A stretch of 64,000 bases of DNA, taken from assembly GCF_945859705.1 (NCBI RefSeq), contig NC_079134.1:14673545-14737544 (forward strand). The letters are read 5' to 3'. A program made the translations under genes and the position numbers. The stretch comes from Episyrphus balteatus (Eukaryota > Arthropoda > Insecta > Diptera > Syrphidae). Shown here piece after piece: positions 21,640-34,886 of the stretch (position 1 is its first letter; the number at the start of each line of letters is the position of its first letter). The notes under the pieces are model-generated. The model did not search any database. It was not told where the DNA came from and worked only from the letters and a program-made list of their open reading frames with translations.

Positions 21640-22582
21640 GGGTAAGGTGGTATAAGAGTGCGCATTTTAGAAAAAATACCAAATAAAACAATAACAAAAA
21701 GAATTTAACTACTTTTTTTATATATTGTTTTTAGTTTATAATCAAAGCAACGAAAAAAAACTTAAAACCGGTAACAAAAATGTATTAATTCAGAAGTTAT
21801 AAACAAAATACCACATTAGGAAATTTGCGCACTCTTATACATCCTCTTGTGTAAGAGTGCGCGGCTTAGTTTGTAAGAGTGCGCAGCTGCGCACAGGTGT
21901 AAGTTCGCACAAAAATCGCAAATAAAATTGCCTATCTTTAAATAAACAGAGTATTTTTCAACCCATCATTCCTTGCATGAGGAACAATCAATTTAGTTTT
22001 CGATTAATGGTTCCGAGAAAATTTCAATATTTCCTAGTTACTCTCATTCGCTTGTTTTTTTTGTAAAACTTTTATTTGGTTTCTTTTTGGTTGGACTTGC
22101 TTTTTCTAGCTGCTGTTTGCTGGTATATGGACAAATGCCAGTTATTTTGAAGCATTGGCATTTACTGCTCTTATAACCCGCGCATTCTTATACATCATCA
22201 TGGTGCGCACTCTTACACGCTCAGACATGTAATTGAAGAATATATATATATTTCACAATGCATTTTATGACCAGTCTTACGTGTTCCTCAAATGTTTCTT
22301 TTTGTCGACTTTTTAATGTCCCATACTTTGTTTATTATTATTTTTTGTTGTTAAGCGAAAAATTTAATTTGTTTGGCAAGAATATTGGAAAAAAAAGTGC
22401 TAAAAAACTTAAACTTAACTAGCACCTCTGTTTACAAACACATTTGCATGAAATTTTGACAGCAGATCAAACTCATTTAGATCTTTCCAAAATAAGTGCA
22501 TTCAGTCTTATATTCCCTTTCAAACAGTACAAAATGGCCTTGCGCACTCTTATCAACCGCGCACTCTTATACCATCCTACCC
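21640..22582. mobile_element. TA-flanked TIR element, GGGTAAGGTGGTATAAGAG ends (943 bp)
   Basis: The left end GGGTAAGGTGGTATAAGAG followed by TGCGC is repeated, with two changes, as the reverse complement of the right end, and TA lies on both sides (21638-21639, 22583-22584). The terminal motif TAAGAGTGCGC or its complement recurs inside (about 21829, 21853, 21871, 22178, 22203, 22544), often as back-to-back pairs. No transposase remnant was recognised. Likely a non-autonomous Tc1/mariner-type element. Confidence 0.72.
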
Positions 22583-22584
22583 TA

Positions 22585-23030
22585 CATAACCTCAAAAGTG
22601 TTAGTTGCCATGAAAAAACAGTGAATGCACAAGAAAAGATATTTATATAGTTTAGTAGATATAGACCAATTTGCGTTTTTCAAAATGGCGGATATCCCCA
22701 GGGGGTTGGCGTTGGCGTCCCGAAAACAAGAACTGAAGCTTTTCTAAAATCCTTCTCTCAGATTTGAAAGAAATATGCCGTCTTTTATTTCGTTCCACGA
22801 AAAAGTCTTTCTTTCCTGTACTATATAAAAATATTCAATTTTCAAACAAAAAACACAACAAATAAAATAAAACAAACTATATTTCTGAATAATAATACAG
22901 TTTTAGCGCAAGTTAAATATTTTTATATTATCAAAAATAGCAAAATAGACCGAGAGCCGGCAGCATATTTTGGCAGTTTTGGTGCGATTGTACAAAATGT
23001 GGTTTTAGACTCGTGTCCTTATGCCTTTCG
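22585..23030. other. Spacer without recognised gene
   Basis: AT-rich text with one GC-richer phrase (CCCAGGGGGTTGGCGTTGGC near 22695). No coding or transposon pattern. Confidence 0.4.
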
Positions 23031-23034
23031 AGCC

Positions 23035-23740
23035 CTGAAGTTTTTTTTTTGTTTTTTAATATCTCGCTTTAAACGTATACCTCCCATACAAAGTTTTGGA
23101 GTTATTGCAACTTTCTCGAAAACGGCTCTTACGATTTTGATTAAATTTAACATACGTAATGCTGTTTGCTGTTCTAACATAACTGCGTTTTTAGTTTTTC
23201 TCAAAAAATGCGGATAGTGAAAATATGACATTAACTCTTTTTTAAATCGCGGATGTCGGCTCTTCCCGTACATCTTAATGGAGTTATTGCAATTTTCTCG
23301 TAAATGACTCTAACGATTTCGATTAAATTTTACACAAGTAATGTTATACGTAAATCTAACGTAACTGCATTTTTAGTTTTTCTCAAAAAATACGGATAAT
23401 GGAAATATGACTTTACATTTTTTCTAATCTTTGATGTCGGCTCTTCCCGTACACCGTTAATGAGTTATTACAATTTTCTAGATTAAATTTGACATACATA
23501 ATGCTTTAAGTGATTTTAATATATGTAGCTAATTGCGTTTTTTGTTCTTGTCAAAAAAACACAAGTAACAAAAATATGGTGTAAGAAAAACTAAAAAAAA
23601 ATAATTTCGTATTTTTGCATTTCTTATGAAATTCCTTAAAAAAATCAAATTTTAACTAATTCAAAATATTTTTTTTTTTAATCTTTGACATAAAAGCTAC
23701 TTTTATCATAAGAGCAAGTACGTCGTGCATTTTATTTATT
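23035..23740 (+). mobile_element. AAGTACGTGC family, left-truncated copy with three ~181-bp units
   Basis: From AATATCTCGCTTTAAACG onward this matches the copy at 16.7-17.28 kb. Units starting GAGTTATTGCAA (or TTACAA) lie at about 23099, 23281 and 23462, a period of 181-182. The right end reads ATAAGAGCAAGTACGTCG then TGCATTTTATT. The GGGCAAGTATTGG left end is missing. Confidence 0.65.
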
Positions 23741-26700
23741 ATAAAATTAAAAAGTTTTTAGGTTGTATATGTATTGTATATATTTAATTTGTTGTTATTT
23801 TTTGTTTAAAATTGAAACAGAAAACTACCTCATAAGTTTTTTTACTTATAAAATGATTTCATGGTTTTTTGCTGTAAACAGTTATTCCGATACATTTTGA
23901 ACCCAAAAATATTACCTTTTTTTTCCAATGGTGACTTTCCGTCGGCAAAAAAAGAGACTTATATACTGAGCGGTGTACAATCAAAATGACTTGTCTACAT
24001 TTAGAAAAAAAAGTGTATTTAAACGATTTTGAGAGATTAAAGAAAAACTGTTTAAACATTTTTTAAAAACATAAAAACCATAATCTATTCAATTAAATTT
24101 GAAAATTCAGAGATTATATAAAATTGCTTCAAGCAATCAAAAATGCAGATATGTCAATTTCAGTTAACGCGGCAAATTAAATGAGCAAACTTATTGTTTG
24201 GTTGAAAGATCCATTAGGAAAAATTGAAAATAAAAAAAGTTAATGTAGCATAAAAAAATTACGAGATTTTTGGAATTTGTAAATTTTGCTTATTTCTGTT
24301 AAAATATGTTTTATTGATCTGTAATAAGAGTAAAAGTACCCACCTAACAATTTTCTAACATATTTTAAAACTTTTGAAACCAAACCATAAAATGATTCGA
24401 TTCGATGAAATTCGATAACATCTACTTAGAAAAATCGGGATATTACCCATAAAATTCTACGACACGTGAATTCAATCAATCCACACACTCACCCCGAATA
24501 CAAATGGGCACCGTCCCATAGCGCATTGATGAACATCAGTAAAAGGTTTTTTATTTTTCATTTTTTTCAAAAAAAAAAAACATAACATATCCTTTATTCC
24601 ACATTCACGTATGAATTTTTTGTATATCTACGTGTTTTATATTTTTTTCAACATTTATTATAGATCATCTTCCTTTTTAAAATGGGTTTTCATTTTTCAA
24701 TTAAACTACATCAAGCATCAACCCTCTCGCAGTCGCAAAAAGTCTCAAAAGAACCGCCACCACTCGAACACGAACCCTCTCTCCTCTATAATTTTTTTTG
24801 TCTATGACCGCATTATAGCCACATCATTGAATCTTCTCCCCCTCGACTTGAACACCTATATTTTTCCAAACATATAAATTGATATCACACATATGAGTTT
24901 GTGACATTATTACCTACTTGCAACATCTCTAACACAAGATATTGGAGAGGTTTTCCAGTTTTTATGCGTTTTTAAAATTTCGCACAGATTTTTTTTTTCA
25001 ATTTTTTTGAAAGAAGAAAATCCCATATCTCGAATGCCATATAATCCTGCAATAAAAGTAAATCACTTTTGATATAAGTAACTCGCATTTTCAGGACTCA
25101 CGTGATGGGTATGGGTGAAATGTGAGTATGTGGGATGGAGGTAACCGTAACACACACATACGTTATGTGCCCATTTCCGTTTTTAAATCGTCCGCCGTTT
25201 GCACACACAACATCTCAAAAGTCATAATCGCAGATAAGGACACGACATTTCAAAAATTTGAAAAAAAAAAAAAAAAAAAAAATAGACATTTCTTTTGGTC
25301 TCGGATATATCGTCGTTGAAAGGACGAACAAAGCCGCAATGATGCGACCGAGACAATGAAGCTCAGCGAATTCAAAAAGGATCGATGTTGGAAATAAATT
25401 TTGCAATCACAAAGGAATTTCGACTTTCGAGTGGTGTTGCAGAAGGATATACAATTTTTTATTGCACATTTTGGTTAAAAGAAAAAGAAAGAAGAAGAAA
25501 AAGAAATCATATTGCAAAAAGATAAAGGACATGCCCATCAGCAAAGGATACTGCTGTAGATGGATACACGATGATGGTTATGATGACAATGAGTGTCCCA
25601 GGACATTTATTACGACGTATTTTTCGCTAAGGGTGTATATGGCTGTTTTTTTCTTTGTGTTACACAAGTTGGCTGAAAGGTTTGCCGGTCATATCCTTTT
25701 TTGCGGTAGCTAATGTTCTACTTCGAAGAATAAAAAAAAGGATCCTTTCGAGTAATAGCGCAAGGTGTATCAATAGAATATGGTCGTGATGAGGTTAGAC
25801 TTCATCAATGCGTGCTACCTATTACCTTTTGTTATACGCTCTTGTCGCTAACATTTGATGTTGGCGGATGGTAATTTCGTAAGAGCATTGGTTCCGTAGA
25901 TGTCTACGTTATAAAGGTCCACTTATGCAAAAGTCAGGCTAATAAAAACCCCTTTGATGTTTTTCCTTTCTCACATACAGTGATACTTTTATTATATGCC
26001 TACCTTTGCTATTTACCTTCCAATCTAAAGGTTCTTTGTAGTAAATTGCTACTTTTAGTGCGATATTGGATTTTAAAAAAAGCCTTCTTCCTGCGTAACG
26101 TAGATATCTATACTAGTACCTATTTATGTTTCTGATATGATGTCTTTTTTTTGTGTTCTTATTGGTTTGAGTCACATTTTCACAGGAAAAGGAACTATTA
26201 CGAATTCAAATTTAAAAAAATGTGAAGTTAAAAAACACAAATTTACAGAAACTTTAGCTAGCCTAAGCTCAAAGGAAACGCTAAAACCTCGATTTGATAG
26301 CTCGAGTAGTTTTTTTTTCGTTATTCAAAATTACGCTTGAATAAACATCATACATGAGGCTTTGAGAACATTAGTGGTGTAAGCCATAAAATTCAGTTTT
26401 GAGCTACGAGAGATTTAAGAAACATGGTTTTTTAAAACAACACTTTTTTAGTGCCATCAAGTTTTTTAGTGTAGCTGCATAAATCTATTTTTTGTATTAA
26501 AATATATATAATGAGAGACTTATTTTTATACAAAACTCATTTTTGAAAAAAGTGGGTAACGCTTCTATTGTTCTCATAGCCTCATATAACGGTGAAAATT
26601 TTGAAATAATTTGAATTTTTAAATTTTTGCTAGAAATTGTAGCTTTGCACCGCGAATCGAAAAAAATATGCCGGTAATTCGGTCATTTCAACAAGATAAT

Positions 26701-26805
26701 AACTCAAGGAATGTCGCGAAACTATGAAATCAGTTTTTTGCAAATAGCTGACTGACCATCATCAAGTTCTGACCTAAACATCGAACATCTCTGGACAAAG
26801 TTTTT
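23741..26805. other. Mostly unique AT-rich DNA, no confident gene
   Basis: The part from about 24430 to 25740 is less repetitive, with higher-GC phrases (for example CACTCACCCCGAATAC and GGGTATGGGTGAAATGTGAG), but frames are short and I find no splice-bounded coding run. A 22-base A-run lies at 25261-25282. Candidate regulatory or untranslated sequence cannot be excluded. Confidence 0.4.
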
Positions 26806-28289
26806 GACATGACCCATATGGGGCATGACCTTCATGGGGCATGACCCACGTGGGGCATGACCCACATGGGGCATGACCCACGTGGGACATGACCCACGTG
26901 GGGCATGACCCACATGGGGCATGACCCACGTCGGACATGACCCACATGGGACATGACCCACGTGGGGCATGACCCACATGGGGCATGACCCACGTGATGC
27001 ATGACCCACATGGGACATGACCCACGTGGGACATGACCCACATGGGGCATGACCCACATGGGACATGACCCATATGGAACATGACCCACGTGGGGCATGA
27101 CCCACATGGGGCATGACCCACGTGGGACATGACCCACATGGGACATGACCCACGTGGGGCATGACCCACATGGGGCATGACCCACGTGATGCATGACCCA
27201 CATGGGACATGACCCACGTGGGACATGACCCACATGGGGCATGACCCACATGGGGCATGACCCACGTGGTTCATGACCCACATGGGGCATGACCCACGTG
27301 ATGCATGACCCACATGGGACATAACCCACGTGTTGCATGACCCACATGGGGTATAACCCACGTGGGACATGACCCACATGGGATATGACCCACATGGGGC
27401 ATGACCCACATGGGACATGACCCACATGGGACATGACCACGTGGGGCATGACCCACATGGGACATGACCCACATGGGACATGACCCACGTGGGGAATGAC
27501 CCACATGGGGCATGACCCACGTGGGGCATGACCCACATGGGGCATGACCCACGTGGGGCATGACCCACATGGGACATGACCCACATGGGACATGACCCAT
27601 ATGGAACATGACCCACGTGGGGCATGACCCATATGGGGCATGACCTACATGGGGCATGACCCACGTAGGGCATGACCCACATGGGCATGACCCATGTGGG
27701 ACATGACCCACGTGGGGCATGACCCACATGGGACATGACCCACATGGACATGACCCATGTGGGGCTCGACCCACATGGGACATGACCCACGTGGGGCATG
27801 ACCCACATGGGACATGACCCACATGGGACATGACCCACGTGGGGCATGACCCATATGGGGCATGACCGACGTGGGGCATGACCCACATGGGGCATGACCC
27901 ACGTGGGGCATGACCCACATGGGGCATGACCCACGTGGGGCATGACCCACGTGGGGCATGACCCACATGGGACATGACCCACATGGGACATGACCCACGT
28001 GGGGCATGTCCCATGTGGGTCATGCCCCACGTCCCACATGGGACATGACCCACATGGGGCATGACCCACGTGGGGCATGACCCACATGGGACATGACCCA
28101 CATGGGGCATGACCCACATGGGGCATGACCCACATGGGGCATGACCCACGTGGGGCATGACCCACATCTGGCATGACCCACGTTGGGCATGACCCACATG
28201 GGACATGACCCACGTGGGGCATAACCCACATGGGACATGACCCACGTGGGGCATGACCCACATGGGACATGACCCACGTGGGACATGAC
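26806..28289. repeat. 16-bp minisatellite, about 92 units
   Basis: The monomer is GGGCATGACCCACGTG or a variant with CACATG, repeated about 92 times. Each unit contains CATG and the 10-bp palindrome CCCACGTGGG, or its one-base variant CCCACATGGG. CACGTG is the canonical bHLH E-box. A 192-bp (12-unit) higher-order repeat is visible: the rare CACGTGATGCATG unit at 26991 recurs at 27183, and nearby variants move with it. At about 28008-28034 a short stretch is inverted (CCCATGTGGGTCATGCCCC). Because 16 is not a multiple of 3, every minus-strand frame translates to the same 16-residue period, creating open frames up to 498 codons with no sign of being a gene. Confidence 0.97.
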
Positions 28290-28940
28290 TACGGTGACCA
28301 TATTTCTTGAAGCGAAACCTGGGACGAATAAAAAATTTGTTGTATCGTTTTGAAAATAATGATTTTCAAAAAGTTCTCCATTATTCGAAAAAAATTTTCC
28401 TGGTATAGGTTTTCAACCTGACAAATCAAAGCTGGAACTAAAAAATTGACGAAAAATGTTAAAAACTTAAACCTAGTCTAGAGGCGAAACGAAAATTTTC
28501 ATAAAAAATTTTGCTTTTCGTTGCACATTACGCAGCTTAACCAACGAAATTCTTACCAGTGCTAGAATATTTAGAGTTTTCTGTCGTTTGTCACTCACAT
28601 TTAGCTGTCCAGGTAATTTTTCTTGCTCCTACAGGGTTTTTTACTTGGAAAAATTTTCGTTTTGCTTCAGCAGCGTACTAGGCTTAAAGCTTTGATCCGA
28701 AAAATTAGAAAAACTTTTAATTTCCAACAACTGTTCTTGTTTTCCGTACAATTTTTTTTTTTTAATTTTGAATTAAAAAAATCAGAAAATGTGCAAATAC
28801 GGGACAATCACGGGCCAATCACGGGACAAATTACAAAAAAACGGCACACTTATACGTCCCGGGTTTTTAATATAAAAACCTGGGACAATCTGTAGAAATA
28901 CAGGACAGTCCCGGGTAAACCGGGACATATGGTCACAGTA
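28290..28940. mobile_element. hAT-like element inserted in the minisatellite (651 bp)
   Basis: The ends TACGGTGACCATAT and ATATGGTCACAGTA are 14-bp inverted repeats with one mismatch. Both flanks carry GACATGAC (28282-28289 and 28941-28948). Removing the element and one copy restores uninterrupted minisatellite, so the 8-bp target duplication is certain. The motif CGGGACA recurs near the right end (28800-28925), as in hAT elements beginning TAGGGTGACCATATGTCCCGG-like. No transposase is present. A 211-bp MITE is nested at 28472-28682. Confidence 0.88.
28472..28682. mobile_element. CCTAGT-ended MITE nested in the hAT-like element
   Basis: The left end CCTAGTCTAGAGGCGAAACG and the right end, read inverted, CCTAGTACGCTGCTGAAGC share CCTAGT, GAAGC or GGC-AAACG and AAAATTTT, forming imperfect inverted ends. 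CTTAAA flanks both sides (28466-28471, 28683-28688). A second copy of the family lies at 49756-49995, also inside a hAT element. Confidence 0.65.
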
Positions 28941-28961
28941 GACATGACCCACGTGGGGCAT
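28941..28961. repeat. Last minisatellite unit beyond the insertion
   Basis: GACATGACCCACGTGGGGCA continues the 16-bp array after the hAT-like element and then gives way to a T-run, showing the insertion landed one unit from the array end. Confidence 0.9.
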
Positions 28962-29340
28962 TTTTTTTTTGTGTGTACCGACCGAAGTGATTTTTTTGGA
29001 AAAATCTTAAAACTTATTTCTACAAATCATAATAGTATGAAATTCATTTAGCTTCAGTTGACATTACTTCGCTTAAAAACATGACCGTAATACAATCTTA
29101 AGAAAAGAATTTTTTTGCACTGAACAGATTTAAAAAAAAAAAGTTGGAAGAAAGAGTAAGTACCTACCTAATTTTCTTTTCTAAATAAAATTTCTTATTT
29201 TGTTCTCATTAAAAAAAAAAAAAGGATTTTGCAATTCTTTGAACTACAACCCTTTTTTTTCTAGACACACAAACGCATAAATCTACCTAGATATTCTAAG
29301 TATGTGTGTGCGAAATTTTGAATATGCAACGCTTTTGTTC

Positions 29341-29366
29341 AAACAAAAGAGCTGAGCAGCGAACTT
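29341..29366 (+). other. Isolated 26-bp motif, copy 1
   Basis: Core GAGCTGAGCAGCGAAC preceded by AAACAAAA and followed by TT. It is identical over 26 bases to the copy at 63171-63196. Flanking sequence is not shared with other copies. Confidence 0.85.
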
Positions 29367-32072
29367 AGTTTTGTTTAAATCATTTTTGTTTTTAAATCAT
29401 TTTTGTTATTTTTAACACGTTATTTTGTAATATTTTAATTTAATAAATAAGAAATTTTATATGAAAAAAAAACCTTAAATAGTAAATTTAATCAAATAAA
29501 AACAGCAAATTGTCGTGATTTTTCTAATATCTATCAATAAAAATCACTTAAGTTGAGTTTCATGTTTAATAGCGTATCCAAATTTTTTTCTTTTAAATAT
29601 ATAGTATATACCTCTTTTTTAACAATTTTTTAGGTACACAATATTTTAACACAAACAAACAAATGAAATGTTAGAATCTGAAAAAAAAAAATACTAACTT
29701 TATCATAAAATATAGAAAATTCACCAAAATGACTCGACAAAATAACATATATATTTTGAATACTGTTAAAAAGATTGGACTTATATTTACAACACCAAGT
29801 ACATATATTTGGTAGATAAGAGCAAAAGGTAACATTTAAAGTTAAGTGTTCTCAACTGTCTCAATCTGCTTTTCAAAGATAAGAAAATAAAAATTCAATT
29901 TTAGGATTAATCTGCTTGATCTATATTCTAAGTTCAACCAACATTCAACTTCCTTATACCACCCTCTGATGCAAGGGTTATTCTTACACCTTATATCTTA
30001 CCCCATACAAATTGAAAAACACAAAAAAAAAAAACAAAATTCAAACAAAATAACCAAAATAACAGATCAACAACAGAAAAACACAAAACCGCAACAATAA
30101 ATTTGCGTTTTCCCTTTTTTCTTTTGTCGTTAGAAAAAAAAAAACAAAAAAAAAATAAGAAAACAACACGAAATGGAAGTCGGCCATTAGTCCTTGAGGG
30201 GTGAATAGAAGAAAAGAAAAAAAAAAAATCCCTAGCTATAAGATTTAAGTCAGGCAGTGTGTCACCCTCACTTAAGGCAATCAACAGCTCAGCAAGCTGA
30301 ACATATTTTTCTTTTCCTTCCTTTCAATTTGCTTGTGACTCCTGCCAAAGCGCTACTTTAATGCGGTTCCGGGAGTCTTCAAGTCAAGTGGAAGATCGCA
30401 AAAATACAAAAAAAAAAAACAGAAAAAAAACGTCACAAACCTATCTAAGGGGGAGATTATTTTCGCATGAAATTGGCTTCCTTTTGGCTTTGACTATATA
30501 TACTCCCACACCCTAACCAAAAAAAAAAAAACACCAGCCAGCATTTCGAAGGGTGGAATAAAGAATTGCAACTTTTTAAACTGGTGTGATACGTGTTTTT
30601 AAGCTCTTTTCACCCTCAAAATCACTATCAGCTGCTGGTGTGTTTTTATTTTCCAGGACTCTCTGTCAACAAGTGGAAGAATTTCAACAACAAAATAACA
30701 CCCTTCAGGAAAAAAAAAGGTAAAAGGAGACGAAGACCGATTCCGATTACACTTATGCCACCTCACATACCTTGAATTCTGCAAAAAAAATTGGCCACCG
30801 CACTTTGATATGATGCGGTTTTCGATATCACATTTTGTTCCGGAGTAAGTTTAAAGGCTTTGCTTGTCCTCAAACCTTAGTCCTGAATAAACAAAATCTA
30901 TGGCACACTTTTTCCCAAATGGAAAACCGGGATCCGAATCCAGTTTCAATAAGAATTGTCACGCCATTTATCTGGTTTTTGTGATATTTATAGTTCTCTT
31001 CTCTGTATGCAGATTGTCAAACCGAAATTGTGTGAGTTTAGGTCCTTCGAATTGTGTTTACTTTATAATTAGTCCATGATCAATCATAATTCATCATTTT
31101 TGTTTCCTATTCTTTGTGGGTCGCTAAAGGTATGGACGAATGTTGATGGCGTTATGCATGCATTTAAGTACGAAGAAATGGGATCTGGCATTGATTAAAA
31201 ACATTTCATAAGTCACTCTTCCACTATATTGAATAAGATTATTGTATATGTTTAATCAGGGGTGATGTGAATAGGTAGACGACAGTTGCCAACATTATGC
31301 GTGATGAGTGTTACTTTTTGATTCTTTTGTTGCATTCAATAGAATGAATAGAAATTAAGCCAAAATTAAAATTCAAAAATAAAGAACATCAATCATTTTT
31401 CTTTTTTGAAAAATTCAAAAACAAAGTTGGTGAAGGCTGTGAAAACAAATATGACAAGGATATTAAAAAAAAATTATTAAAAAAGAATTCTATAAAAAAT
31501 TATATTTCTATGAAAATACTGACTACAAAATTTAAAATTAAAGAGAATAGAAATAGTGTGTTTTTCATCAAGAGAAAGAAACATATTATTTTTTTTTTAG
31601 ATATTTTTAATTTCTTACAAAATAGGAAATTCTAAAAATATTCAAGGTAATAGAATAAGTATAGAGAGGTTTAAAATGGTTTTTTTTTTTACCAAAATTT
31701 TAATACAATCCGTTTGTTGCAAGTGCATTTAAAATAATTTTTTTTTCTGTTTCAAAATATTTTCGAGTTTTTGAAAATTATAATGCATATTTATCACTAA
31801 AATGCAACATATGCCGAAATATTTATGGCATATTTGGACATTTAAAAAGTTGGCGGACGAAAATAGTAAAATTAATATTTTTTTGATGTCCAAAATTATT
31901 GTAGCCACAAAGTGTTCGCCAAAGTAAGGGACGTAAAAAATAAGAAAACTTGATTCTTAAACTAAGAAATGGATGCTTTATATACCTTTTCAGAAAGACT
32001 TTTGAGGTCATCATTTATATTTCAATGCAATTTTTCGTAAAATAAAGAATTTAAGAAAATAAAAAAAAAATA

Positions 32073-32098
32073 AAGTTCGCTACTCAACTCTTTCGTTT
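32073..32098 (-). other. Isolated 26-bp motif, copy 2
   Basis: The minus strand core reads GAGTTGAGTAGCGAAC, preceded by AAACGAAA and followed by TT. Two core differences from copy 1. Confidence 0.8.
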
Positions 32099-34886
32099 AT
32101 TCGAGAAAAATATTATTCTTAATAATTTATCTATTTTATAGACTGATAAAAAGCTAACAGTTTTATTATTAATTTAAGAATGATTAGGATTTCAAAATTG
32201 TCATTTATTTTTTAAGCTGAACTAAAGGAATTTGAAGATATAAAAACTAAAGGCAGAAAAGAAAATATTTAGAAAATATTAAAAGTAAAAAATTAGATCA
32301 ATTGTTGCAAATCCTTTCCAATTATTATTTTAAAGTAAATTTATTTCCACAATTTGTACTGTAGGTGGCCACACAATTTATTTCGTTGATTTTGCTTATA
32401 AAACCTAAAAATTCAATTTAAAAAAAAATCATTTTTGACTGGTTTTATTTTTGGTTTTCCAAAAAAAAAAATCACTAAATTTAATAGAAAAAACCTGTCC
32501 TAGAAGCGTTTTAAGATAAATTAAAGTTTTTGCTAGCCATTTAATTGGTAGGTACCTTATTTGGCAAATACAATAATTTTTTTTTTATAAGTAAGTTAAT
32601 TTTTGAGTTTATCCCTTTTTGAAACTTATTTTTCCTTAAACATTTTTCAGAGAAAAACTTCCACTTACTTTGATTTCCTTTCTAAAAAAAAGAAAAAAGA
32701 AAAAAAGAAAAATTACGAAAGCCATTTGAAAAATTCAGAAGTCTAAGATGAAAATCTTAATCCAAACATAACGAGACGACACGATGGATATAAGACCCCA
32801 CTATACGAAGGTGAAATACAAACCAAAAGCCAAAGACGACTACGAGCTACGACCAAAACTAAAGAAAATGGGAAGCCAAATTGCACAACTCGCACGGTGA
32901 ATAACAATCAGCCATGATGGCTTTAGTTTTCGGTTTTCGAGTTTGGTTTATATGGCGAACGGATGTGATGTTCCTTATAGCTCAGAGAGATACATGCATA
33001 TCTCTACACACATAATATAAGTTGCAAGGATTTGTGTGCTATGATGATACGCCTCCAGCCGAGCGCGTCAAGCCGCGCGTTCCGCACGAGAGAATTGCTC
33101 TGTTTTTTTACTGATGATGACGACGACGGTATTATATAGAATGGAAGTTGCGGCGGAGTTTTGAGTTTGTTATAAGAACAAACTTTTGATTCCTCGGCGT
33201 GATATGAAATTCCATTCTGCAATTTTCTACTTGGCCTGGCCAAGCTATAACACACACACTCACACACAAATATCTTCTATAAATGTTGTATAAAGATCCT
33301 TTTGCGACGAAGAAAATTCCCTCAAAAACTGATATGTTAACATAATTTGCATGAATTATGGTACATCGCACAGGTAAGAAAAGACGTGTACAGCTGAATT
33401 TTTGTCTAAAACCCCTTGCGTCTTCTACCGCATTTGGCACCCGCATGCGTATGTTATATTCCTTGGAAGAGAATATAATAATCCTTGTAGGCTTGGAGCT
33501 ATATATTGCAGCAAAGGATTGTTATTTGTGTGTGTTTATGTTGCATATTATAAAATCTTTGAATAATTATTGTTGTTCATTCATTTCGTTTATAGGGGAG
33601 GTAGAGGAAGCAAGGCAAACATACCTTTGAAAATATATACTCTTGAGTCACCAAAAAGCTGAGGGCAAAGTTGAAGCCCCAAAAATTTTAATAATAAAAC
33701 ATGGCTCAGAATTACAATTGATTTATGCAAAAGTTCTGCACCTTAGTTGTGTTCGTTTTCATACAAATTGCATATAAAGAGAGGAGGTGGATGAGTGGGT
33801 ATACCTATCGTCAGAGCAAGGATATAGTATTTTTTTTTTTCATTTTTAAAAGTACAGGTAGGTACACAAAAGTGCTGAAAGAGAGGTTCTTCAATAGTCC
33901 CAAATGGCGCAGTCAAGAAGTAGCTGGTTGCTGCTGCTGCAGCAGAAGCAGTCAATGTTAGAATGTTACCTTTATGCCCTGCAGCTGATGACTTCCACTC
34001 TTGCACATTTATTGAGTTGAAGAAGAAGACTTTTCTTCAACATCAGGATATGGCTCAGATGCTGTGATGCTGATCCAAAGTACAGTAAAAAGAGAGGAGA
34101 AGAGGTGCTGGAATGGAATTTATTATGAATGTGGCTGGCAGCACACTTATAATGGGGATAGATGATGGCCATTGAGAAATGGAGTACTATACTCGTACTC
34201 GTACACCATAATGCAAATGGTAGACATCTGGGCATACTCTTATTGTATATTGGGGAACGGAAACTATACCTTGCTTCTAAGTTATAAGGTTTTTGCTTTT
34301 GGGTATTTGAAAGACGAAAAGTGCATTCCATTGAAGAGAACTTCTTTATGTATATCTTCTCATATCCATATGCATTTTGTCGTTTTTTGGAGGATGTATA
34401 GTTACTATAGTTAAGTTTTTGTGTGTGTTGAAGTGAATTTTGCATCAGGCGTTAAGTTTTTGTCACACAAGTAAAAGCCTTTTTCTGTATATATTCACAT
34501 AATATTCCTGGGAAATTTGGTTCAGGATTTTCACAGAAATACAAAATTAATAATTTAGATTTTCTTGGTACAAATTGTGATGTTATTGAGTTTGATGAAA
34601 AATTGAAAACCATTAAGAATTTTACATTGCAGAAGACTAAGGATTCTAAAAAAATACAAAGAATTTTGAGATGAAACTCTTACAAAAAATATCTTATTTG
34701 AAAAGGATGTATTTTATTTATTATGTAAAATATTAACTTTTACTTAAGAACACAATTTTTAAAAAATTAAAAGCAATGTTAATTCATGAATAGAATAATG
34801 AGCTTCAGGCACGCCATTTTTATTGGTGATAAATTTGAAGAGCTACAATAAGATATAAAAAAAAAATTAAAAAGTAAAATCAAATA

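Noticed and set aside
16514..23273. Similar minus-strand frames in two copies of the AAGTACGTGC family (16514-16912 and 23019-23273), sharing about 54 residues
   Set aside because: The similarity is explained by DNA identity of the repeat copies. Composition is not protein-like and the frame is lost in the 38.9 kb copy.
26774..28270. 498-codon minus-strand open frame of 16-residue repeats, plus several overlapping frames
   Set aside because: The 16-bp unit has no stop in any minus-strand frame, so all frames are open by repetition. There is no start context, no unique domain, and the frame is broken by one-base indels.
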